Positions 5,852-11,211 of a DNA stretch of 11,211 bases are shown here, piece by piece. The stretch is from the NCBI GenBank assembly GCA_937892315.1, contig CALAVF010000393.1:1-11211 (forward strand), given 5' to 3'. The DNA comes from an uncultured Prevotellaceae bacterium. GTDB taxonomy: Bacteria; Bacteroidota; Bacteroidia; Bacteroidales; Bacteroidaceae. Below the pieces are notes generated by a model. That model was not told where the DNA came from, searched no databases, and saw nothing but the letters and a program-made list of their open reading frames with translations. Both the position numbers and the translations under genes were made by a program. Numbering within the stretch: position 1 is the first letter of the stretch; every line of letters starts with the position of its first letter.

Positions 5852-6094
5852 ATGACTAAAGGTGATGGTATCGCACTGGCAGCCGCTTTCATTGGTGGTG
5901 CAGTGGCAGGAGCAGCAGTAGGACTTCTTTTTGCTCCAGAAAAAGGTGAAGACCAGCGTGCTAAAATCAAGGAGGCCCTTGAGAAGCGCGGCGTGAAACT
6001 GGACAAGGCAAGTTTCGACAAACTGGTGGAGGAAATTAAGAACATCGGCAAGAAGAAAGAGGCTGTGCCTGCAGAGGATTTCGATGCAGAGTAG
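5852..6094 (+). CDS. YtxH-like small membrane protein
   Basis: This 80-residue protein has an Ala/Gly-rich transmembrane helix (about 6-28, with GGAVAGAAVG small-residue packing) followed directly by LLFAPEKGEDQR. That junction is the hallmark of YtxH-domain proteins, which usually read LLFAPKSGxxTR. The remaining 50 residues are a charged helix rich in Lys and Glu. YtxH proteins of Bacillus respond to general stress, but their biochemical role is unknown. It is the first gene of a probable three-gene operon. The next gene starts 38 bp later. The leader is A/T-rich with no Shine-Dalgarno. Confidence 0.85.
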   Translation: MTKGDGIALAAAFIGGAVAGAAVGLLFAPEKGEDQRAKIKEALEKRGVKLDKASFDKLVEEIKNIGKKKEAVPAEDFDAE

Positions 6095-6132
6095 CGGCGT
6101 GACCGTTCACGTGTACAATACTATATGATAGT

Positions 6133-6588
6133 ATGCAGAGTCAAGGAACATCGAGTAGGGTCGCTGACGACCTGAGAGGAGTCATCTATCGGCTTGAACG
6201 CTATCTGCGTCTGGAGGCGACGGACAAGTTGACAGTGGTGACGACCTGTGTCATCTTGGCAGCAGTCACGTTCGCCTTGGCTACGAGTGCCATCTTCTTC
6301 CTCAGCACGGGTGTGGTGAAATCGCTCACGCTGCTGACGGGCAATGAGATGGTGAGTTACTATATTGTGGGTGGTGTTCTGGTGCTTGTCATTGTGTTAG
6401 CGTTCTTGCTGCGGAAGCCTCTCATTGAGTCTCAGATGGTGAGGCTCTTCAGCCAGCAGTTGCTGGAGGGACCGAGCCTGACGGAGCAGTTTACGGCAAA
6501 GAATGACCATTCTGTCGAGTTGCACGAGTTGGCAAAAAGTCTTGCCGACGAGTTGGGCGACTATGACGAGGAAGGAGGTGAACGATGA
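6133..6588 (+). CDS. Holin-superfamily III/DUF1469-like membrane protein
   Basis: This 151-residue protein has an amphipathic N-terminal segment (RLERYLRLEATDKL, 20-33) and two transmembrane helices (about 34-58 and 76-93). LLRKPLIESQMVRLFSQQL follows, then an acidic C-terminal tail. This layout matches the phage_holin_3_6 / DUF1469 family, which in Bacteroidetes is found next to YtxH proteins. Despite the name, chromosomal members are not known to be phage holins, and no phage genes are nearby. The downstream gene overlaps its stop by 4 nt (ATGA), implying coupled translation. The three neighbours probably act together in the envelope, which is inference. Confidence 0.75.
   Translation: MQSQGTSSRVADDLRGVIYRLERYLRLEATDKLTVVTTCVILAAVTFALATSAIFFLSTGVVKSLTLLTGNEMVSYYIVGGVLVLVIVLAFLLRKPLIESQMVRLFSQQLLEGPSLTEQFTAKNDHSVELHELAKSLADELGDYDEEGGER
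6572..6580 (+). promoter_or_regulatory. Strong Shine-Dalgarno AAGGAGGTG inside the upstream gene
   Basis: AAGGAGGTG lies 4 nt before the ATG at 6585 and is nearly the full anti-SD complement. This is unusual here because the other genes mostly lack such a site. It also encodes the last residues (EGGE) of the overlapping gene, so the base choice is partly forced by its codons. Confidence 0.7.
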
Positions 6589-6824
6589 AGAAGCAATATT
6601 CCTCGCTTGCCGAGATTCGAGCCGAGAAGCAGAAGACGAAGCGGCAGATTGTCAATGGAATGGACAGGCTGAAGTATGACGTGACGGAAGACTTCATGCC
6701 GAGCAACAGTCTTTTCTACAATTCGTCCAACAAGTACATGAATTATGTGGGTTATGTCATGACGGGATATAAGGTCTTCAAGACATTCAGGGGAGCCTTT
6801 AAGTTCCTGTCGAAGTTTTTGTAA
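6585..6824 (+). CDS. Conserved small protein of the ytxH-like operon, function unknown
   Basis: This 79-residue basic protein (MKKQYSSLAEIRAEKQ at the start) is not a family I can name. The first half is charged and probably helical. The second half (about 50-79) is aromatic and moderately hydrophobic: YMNYVGYVMTGYKVF then FRGAFKFLSKFL, possibly membrane-associated. It is a real gene because of the 4-nt ATGA overlap with the preceding gene, a strong ribosome-binding site and a terminator 22 bp after the stop. Acting with the YtxH-like and holin-like proteins at the membrane is inference from the operon. Confidence 0.75.
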   Translation: MKKQYSSLAEIRAEKQKTKRQIVNGMDRLKYDVTEDFMPSNSLFYNSSNKYMNYVGYVMTGYKVFKTFRGAFKFLSKFL

Positions 6825-6846
6825 CCTGCATGTGACGTTTCGACTG

Positions 6847-6883
6847 ATGCATCCGTAAAAGACCATTTGCGGGTGCATTTTTC
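6847..6883 (+). terminator. Terminator of the ytxH-like operon
   Basis: A 13-bp stem (6847-6859 with 6866-6878, two G-U pairs) has a 6-nt loop and is followed by a T-rich tract. It lies 22 bp after the stop codon at 6824. Confidence 0.82.
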
Positions 6884-6981
6884 TTTGCTGCCCCACCGAA
6901 AAAAGCGGGTTTATTCCATAAAAAACAAGTGTTCGGCAAAGAAAACAAGTTCTCTCTACACATACTTAGCCGATTTTTTCG

Positions 6982-6989
6982 TACCTTTG
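6982..6989 (+). promoter_or_regulatory. -7 box upstream of recR
   Basis: TACCTTTG matches the Bacteroidetes -7 consensus. Transcription would start near 6996, after the in-frame ATG at 6991, which supports the ATG at 7021 as the recR start. The -33 element is not obvious. Confidence 0.65.
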
Positions 6990-7020
6990 CATGAATTTTT
7001 CAGAAGATACAACAAAGGAA

Positions 7021-7638
7021 ATGAATCAGCAGTATTCGTCAGCGTTGCTCGAGCGTGCCGTGGATGAGTTTGCCAAGTTGCCAGGTATTGGACGTAAGAC
7101 GGCGATGCGACTTGTGCTGCACATGTTGCGTCTGGACGTGGACAAGGTGGATGCGTTCAGCGATGCCATTTCTACGTTGTGTCACGACGTGCATTATTGC
7201 CACGTCTGCCACAACATCAGCGATGAGGATGTGTGTCAGATATGTTCCAATCCCAGTCGTGATGCGGCAACCATCTGTGTGGTGGAAAATGTGCAGGACG
7301 TGATGGCGATTGAGCAGACGCAGCAGTATCGGGGCTTGTACCATGTGCTGGGTGGCGTGATTTCGCCGATGGATGGTGTGGGCCCGAGCCAACTGGAGAT
7401 TGAAAGTCTGGTGGAGCGTGTCGATAAAGGTGGGGTGGAAGAGGTGATTCTGGCTTTGAGTTCGACGATGGAGGGAGATGCGACCAACTTTTACATCTTC
7501 CGAAAGTTGATGAAATACCCGGAGGTGAAGTTGACCGTGTTGGCACGTGGCATGAGCATCAATGACGAGTTGCAGTACACGGACGAGGTGACGCTTGGAC
7601 GTTCGCTGATTAACCGAGTTCCTTTCACTGGGAAATAA
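7021..7638 (+). CDS. recR: Recombination mediator RecR
   Basis: RecR works with RecO (and RecF) to load RecA onto SSB-coated single-stranded DNA at gaps. The 205-residue product is close to the E. coli length of 201. A helix-hairpin-helix region (about 8-45, with [17 protein letters not shown]) is followed by a four-Cys zinc finger (Cys 60, 63, 72, 75) and a Toprim domain (about 82-175, with [22 protein letters not shown] and [12 protein letters not shown]). The C-terminal segment [12 protein letters not shown] is typical. I chose the ATG at 7021 over the in-frame ATG at 6991 because the latter precedes the predicted transcription start and would add ten residues not expected in the family. 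AAAGGAA immediately precedes the chosen ATG. It leads a closely spaced gene series: the next gene is 35 bp away. Confidence 0.96.
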   Translation: MNQQYSSALLERAVDEFAKLPGIGRKTAMRLVLHMLRLDVDKVDAFSDAISTLCHDVHYCHVCHNISDEDVCQICSNPSRDAATICVVENVQDVMAIEQTQQYRGLYHVLGGVISPMDGVGPSQLEIESLVERVDKGGVEEVILALSSTMEGDATNFYIFRKLMKYPEVKLTVLARGMSINDELQYTDEVTLGRSLINRVPFTGK

Positions 7639-7673
7639 GGACTGAATAAAATCAAGAATAACGAAAATATAAT

Positions 7674-8126
7674 ATGGAAAAATATGTAGAGAAACTGCTC
7701 CGTTTATTGAAGATTGAGGTGGTGGCAGTGTGGGTGAGTGCAGCGGTGGCTGTGGTGCTGGGCGAGTTGGACGTGATTCCGAATGGATGGGTGCAGCCCA
7801 CTACGAACGAGGAGTTTGTTCTCAATGCAATTGCTATCGTGCTGACCGTTATCGGCATTCCGCTTGCCGTCAAGTTGTTCGCGCTGAATACGACGAGAGG
7901 CCTACGCCGCATGAACAACGACGAGGCTCTGACGGCATATCATGTGTGGAGTGGACTGAGAATGCTCATTTTGTGTCTGGTGGTGGTGTTCTGCATCGTG
8001 GTGTATTATCTTGCCACCAGTGTGAGTGCCGCATTCTGTGCCTTGATAACGCTCGCTGCCACGCTGTATTGCTGGCCTTCTAAGAGCAAGATAGATGCTT
8101 TTCTCGAAACGGTAAATAACGATTAA
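7674..8126 (+). CDS. Four-helix membrane protein, function unknown
   Basis: This 150-residue protein has four predicted transmembrane segments (about 14-33, 48-70, 95-112 and 115-134) and short charged loops. The middle loop reads NTTRGLRRMNNDEALTAYHVWSG, and the C-terminus is charged (PSKSKIDAFLE). I do not recognise a named family. It sits between recR and the glycosyltransferase with gaps of 35 and 23 bp, so it is probably part of one transcript. A role linked to the glycosyltransferase at the inner membrane is possible but not supported beyond position. The region before its ATG is A/T-rich without a Shine-Dalgarno. Confidence 0.8.
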   Translation: MEKYVEKLLRLLKIEVVAVWVSAAVAVVLGELDVIPNGWVQPTTNEEFVLNAIAIVLTVIGIPLAVKLFALNTTRGLRRMNNDEALTAYHVWSGLRMLILCLVVVFCIVVYYLATSVSAAFCALITLAATLYCWPSKSKIDAFLETVNND

Positions 8127-8149
8127 AACAGTTCTCTGATTTTTTTAAG

Positions 8150-9319
8150 GTGAAACTCTCCATTGTCATAGTAAATTATAATGTCCGCTACTACCTTGAG
8201 CAATGCTTGCTCTCGGTAGAGAAGGCCCTGTGTGGTGTGTGTGGCGAGGTGTTTGTGGTTGACAACAACAGCACGGACGACTCTATGCCTTATCTGAAAG
8301 GGAAGTTCCCGTGGGTTCGCTACATTGAGAATCAGGAGAACGTCGGCTTCTCCAAAGCCAACAATCAGGCTCTTCGCGAGGCACGCGGAGAATATGTGCT
8401 GCTGCTGAATCCCGACACCTTCCTCGGCGAGAGCACCCTGCGAGAGTGCATCGACTTCATGGACAAGAATCCCCAGGCAGGTATGTGCGGTGTGGGCATG
8501 TTGAAGGTGGATGGCTCTTTTGCTCCAGAATCACGTCGTGGCATCCCTACGCCCTTTGTGGCATTCTGCAAGATGTCGGGCTTGGGGACGTTGTTCCCGA
8601 AGAGCCGACTCTTTGGCAGGTACTACATGCAGTATCTGAACAAGCAGTCCATCAATCCCATCGAGATTGTGAGCGGAGCCTTTATGTTTGTCCGCAAAGA
8701 GGCGATTGACAAGGTCGGATTGTTCGACGAGACCTTCTTTATGTATGGCGAAGACATCGATTTGAGTTATCGGGTGCTGCAAGCAGGCTATCAGAACTAT
8801 TACTTGCCCACTTACATCCTGCACTATAAGGGCGAGAGCACAAAGAAGGACTCCCTGCGATATGTCAATGCCTTCCACAAGGCGATGATAATCTTCTTCA
8901 AGAAGCATTATGCCCACTATAGTTTCATCTACTCCATGCCCATCACGCTGACGATTGTGCTGAAAGGAGTCGTGTCCTACATCATGCAGAAGACACGAGC
9001 CCTCTCACGTCGTTCGCAGGAGATAGAGCAGTATAAGTTCCTGATTGTAAGTGACGGACAGAATCTCGACGAGATGAAGCAAATTGCCGAGAAGCATCAT
9101 TTCAAGTACGATGTGTTCCATTCCCGTTTGGGAGATAAGCCCAGTACGGATGTGCTGTACAGAGATTATGACTACATTGTGTTCGACACGAGTCGCTATC
9201 CCTACAGTTCCATCTTGGAGTTTTTCCGACACGACGACCCCCATCGTCGACATCCATACATTGCCACTTATATCCCTTCCAGCAAGTCCATCATGACTTT
9301 TCAGGGAGCACTCAATTAA
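8150..9319 (+). CDS. Family 2 glycosyltransferase
   Basis: This 389-residue GT-A enzyme is predicted to transfer a sugar, possibly rhamnose, from a nucleotide donor to a cell-surface glycan precursor. The start is GTG at 8150 with TAAGG overlapping it, because the family begins with KLSIVIVNYN immediately after the start. Key parts are SIVIVNYNVRYYLEQCL (4-20), VVDNNSTDDS (36-45), the donor/metal site LLLNPDT (84-90), and GAFMFVRKEAIDKVGLFDE with YGEDIDLSYRV (176-209), the ED acidic motif. A hydrophobic segment at about 258-278 may touch the membrane. The final 110 residues (about 280-389, including YKFLIVSDGQNLDEMKQI) extend beyond the catalytic domain and are unassigned. No polysaccharide cluster is nearby, so the acceptor is unknown. 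Confidence 0.9.
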   Translation: MKLSIVIVNYNVRYYLEQCLLSVEKALCGVCGEVFVVDNNSTDDSMPYLKGKFPWVRYIENQENVGFSKANNQALREARGEYVLLLNPDTFLGESTLRECIDFMDKNPQAGMCGVGMLKVDGSFAPESRRGIPTPFVAFCKMSGLGTLFPKSRLFGRYYMQYLNKQSINPIEIVSGAFMFVRKEAIDKVGLFDETFFMYGEDIDLSYRVLQAGYQNYYLPTYILHYKGESTKKDSLRYVNAFHKAMIIFFKKHYAHYSFIYSMPITLTIVLKGVVSYIMQKTRALSRRSQEIEQYKFLIVSDGQNLDEMKQIAEKHHFKYDVFHSRLGDKPSTDVLYRDYDYIVFDTSRYPYSSILEFFRHDDPHRRHPYIATYIPSSKSIMTFQGALN

Positions 9320-9363
9320 CAATCATTCCATTTATTTATCATTGAAAATCACCTATTATAGAT

Positions 9364-10215
9364 ATGTTACGCATAGCAGTACAATCAAAAGGTCGTCTCT
9401 TCGAAGACACCATGAATCTTCTCAAAGAGACAGGTATCAAAGTGAGTTCCAGCAAACGCACGTTGCTGGTTCAGTCATCCAACTTCCCCTTGGAAGTGCT
9501 CTTCCTTCGTGATGATGACATTCCTCAAACCGTGGCAGACGGCGTGGCAGATGTCGGCATCGTGGGCGAGAACGAGTTTGTCGAGCGGGGCGAGAGTGCC
9601 GATGTGGTGAAGCGTTTAGGCTTCAGCAAGTGCCGCATCTCCCTTGCCATCCCCAAGGCGGTCGATTATCCAGGTGTAGAGTGGTTCAATGGCAAGAAAA
9701 TCGCCACGTCATACCCCGTCATTCTCAAAAAGTTCTTGCAGGAGAAGGGCGTAAAGACCGAAATCCATGTCATTCAAGGCTCTGTCGAGATTGCTCCGGG
9801 CATCGGCTTGGCAGATGGCATCTTCGACATCGTAAGTTCTGGCTCAACGCTCGTCAGCAACAACCTGAAGGAAGTGGAGGTGGTGATGAAGAGCGAGGCA
9901 TTGCTCATTGGTAACCCCCATCTTTCCGACGAGAAGAAAGCCATCCTCGACGACCTCCTTTTCCGCATCGAATCTGTGCTGATTGCCGAAGACAAGAAAT
10001 ATGTACGCATGAATGCTCCCAAGGCACGTATGGCTGAAATCGTCAAGGTGCTGCCGGGTTTGAAGAGTCCCACCATCATTCCGCTGGCGGATGAAGACTG
10101 GTGTTCCGTTCACGCCGTGCTCGACGAGAAACACTTCTGGGAGATTGTGGGTCAACTCAAGTCGCTCGGAGCAGAAGGAATCCTTGTTACACCTATCGAA
10201 AAGATGATACTCTGA
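9364..10215 (+). CDS. hisG: ATP phosphoribosyltransferase, long form
   Basis: HisG joins ATP and PRPP to give phosphoribosyl-ATP, the committed first step of histidine synthesis in the cytoplasm. The 283-residue length is that of the long form, which carries its own regulatory domain and needs no HisZ partner. The catalytic periplasmic-binding-like part (about 1-205) shows LRIAVQSKGRL, GVADVGIVGENEF and the PRPP-binding region IAPGIGLADGIFDIVSSGST (143-162). The C-terminal HisG_C ACT-like domain (about 208-283, ending GAEGILVTPIEKMIL) is where histidine feedback inhibition acts in the family. The gap of 44 bp after the glycosyltransferase shows no clear promoter or His-codon leader. The stop overlaps the hisD start by 1 nt. 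Confidence 0.97.
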   Translation: MLRIAVQSKGRLFEDTMNLLKETGIKVSSSKRTLLVQSSNFPLEVLFLRDDDIPQTVADGVADVGIVGENEFVERGESADVVKRLGFSKCRISLAIPKAVDYPGVEWFNGKKIATSYPVILKKFLQEKGVKTEIHVIQGSVEIAPGIGLADGIFDIVSSGSTLVSNNLKEVEVVMKSEALLIGNPHLSDEKKAILDDLLFRIESVLIAEDKKYVRMNAPKARMAEIVKVLPGLKSPTIIPLADEDWCSVHAVLDEKHFWEIVGQLKSLGAEGILVTPIEKMIL

Positions 10216-11211
10216 TGAAGATTGTAAGATATCCCAACAGGGCAGAATGGACGGCGCTGCTCCAGCGTCCTCATCGCGATGCCTCCGAACTGCGTGACAC
10301 TGTGAAGACGGTGCTCGACAAGATTCAGCAGGATGGGGATGCAGCGGTGAAAGCGTTTGAGCAGAAGTTCGACCACGTGACCCTCGACTCCCTCGCTGTT
10401 TCCGAGGCGGAAATGGCAGAGGCGGATGCTCTGGTGTCTAACGAACTGAAAGATGCCCTCGTGCTTGCTCATTCCAACATTCAGAAGTTCCATGCCTCAC
10501 AAAAGTTCCAAGGCGAAAAGGTCGAAACAGCCCCAGGCGTTGTCTGTTGGCAGAAGTCTGTGCCCATCGAACGGGTCGGACTTTACATCCCAGGAGGCAC
10601 CGCACCGCTTTTCTCCACCGTCCTCATGCTTGCCACACCAGCCAAGATTGCCGGATGTCAGGAGATTGTTCTCTGCACTCCTCCCAACCGCGAAGGCAAG
10701 GTGAATCCAGCCATTCTGGTTGCCGCCAAGGTGGCAGGAGTCAGCCGAATCTTCAAGGCAGGTGGTGTTCAAGCCATCGGAGCCATGGCATACGGAACCG
10801 AATCCGTGCCCAAGGTCAGCAAGATTTTTGGCCCGGGCAATCAGTTCGTCATGGCAGCCAAGCAGCAGGTCAGTTTGCACGAGGTGGCAATTGACATGCC
10901 GGCAGGACCATCCGAGGTGGCAGTCGTGGCAGATGATACCGCCAACCCCGTCTTTGTGGCAGCCGACCTGCTCTCTCAGGCAGAACACGGCATCGACTCG
11001 CAGGTCATCCTCATCACCACCTCCGAGGCGATGGCAGACAAAGTGAATGCAGAGGTTGACCGTCAACTCTCCTTGTTGCCTCGCAAGGAGATAGCCGAGC
11101 AGTCCTTGCAGTATTCCAAACTGATTCTTGTCAGGGACATTGACGAGGCTCTCGAAATGACCAACGACTATGCCCCCGAACATCTCATCCTTGCCGTAGA
11201 GAATTATCTGG
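10215..11211 (+). CDS. hisD: Histidinol dehydrogenase, 3' end cut by window
   Basis: HisD oxidises L-histidinol twice with NAD+ to L-histidine, the last two steps of the pathway, using zinc. The ATG at 10215 overlaps the hisG stop (TGATG), so translation is probably coupled. About 332 of roughly 430 residues are in the window, with no stop reached. Landmarks are SVPIERVGLYIPGGTAPLFS, FKAGGVQAIGAMAYGTESVP, KIFGPGNQFV and DMPAGPSEVAVVADD. In SQAEHG (254-259) Gln255 and His258 fit two zinc ligands. In APEHL, Glu322-His323 correspond to the catalytic Glu-His pair. The remaining zinc ligands (Asp and His) lie beyond the window. The gene is intact as far as visible. Confidence 0.96.
   Translation, partial: MKIVRYPNRAEWTALLQRPHRDASELRDTVKTVLDKIQQDGDAAVKAFEQKFDHVTLDSLAVSEAEMAEADALVSNELKDALVLAHSNIQKFHASQKFQGEKVETAPGVVCWQKSVPIERVGLYIPGGTAPLFSTVLMLATPAKIAGCQEIVLCTPPNREGKVNPAILVAAKVAGVSRIFKAGGVQAIGAMAYGTESVPKVSKIFGPGNQFVMAAKQQVSLHEVAIDMPAGPSEVAVVADDTANPVFVAADLLSQAEHGIDSQVILITTSEAMADKVNAEVDRQLSLLPRKEIAEQSLQYSKLILVRDIDEALEMTNDYAPEHLILAVENYL

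Noticed and set aside
6133..6588. Prophage lysis cassette because of the holin-like family name
   Set aside because: No endolysin, capsid, tail or integrase genes are nearby. Chromosomal members of this family commonly sit beside ytxH-like genes.
9320..9363. Histidine attenuator or leader peptide before hisG
   Set aside because: The 44-bp gap contains no His-codon run and no terminator hairpin, and no clear promoter is visible.

Overview
The window looks like a chromosomal segment from a Bacteroidales bacterium, most likely Prevotellaceae. The evidence is several Bacteroidetes-type -7 promoter boxes (TAnnTTTG), a tmRNA whose tag reads GETSYALAA, mostly absent Shine-Dalgarno sequences, a DUF3575-like outer-membrane barrel protein, and a long-form HisG followed directly by HisD. 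The genus is an inference. The rest is ordinary core housekeeping with a few odd intergenic stretches.

Left edge (1-600): two broken coding pieces sit head to head. A minus-strand fragment resembling a DEAD/DEAH (type III Res-like) helicase runs off the left end. A plus-strand C-terminal fragment of a DUF3575-like beta-barrel protein ends at 524 and is followed by a strong terminator. Both lack their N-terminal parts, so a breakpoint or assembly join lies at about 180-240.

RNA region (600-1280): a complete ssrA tmRNA occupies 747-1145. Its 3' end (T arm and acceptor strand) is one arm of a perfect 37-bp inverted repeat around a TTCG tetraloop terminator. A further partial direct copy of the tmRNA end plus terminator lies about 90 bp downstream.

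Transport operon (1279-4563, minus strand): an AgcS-type sodium/amino-acid symporter is followed after 20 bp by a CPA2 cation/proton antiporter with two C-terminal RCK_C domains. A good Bacteroidetes promoter precedes the symporter. The roughly 500-bp gap to the right has no gene, but holds a C-rich stretch with a canonical G-quadruplex motif on the minus strand and a 23-bp-period chain of palindromes.

Envelope region (5060-6885): a SPOR-domain lipoprotein (minus strand) diverges from a small three-gene plus-strand operon. That operon encodes a YtxH-like protein, a holin-superfamily/DUF1469-like membrane protein and a 79-residue unknown protein, and it ends in a terminator.

Right part (6980-11211, plus strand): recR, a four-helix membrane protein, a GT2 glycosyltransferase, hisG and hisD (cut by the window edge) are closely spaced. 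They may be co-transcribed from the recR promoter, since I see no convincing promoter in the gaps. HisG and HisD catalyse the first and last steps of histidine biosynthesis. I found no clear new multi-gene system. The tmRNA 3'-end palindrome and the left-edge junction are the most unusual items.
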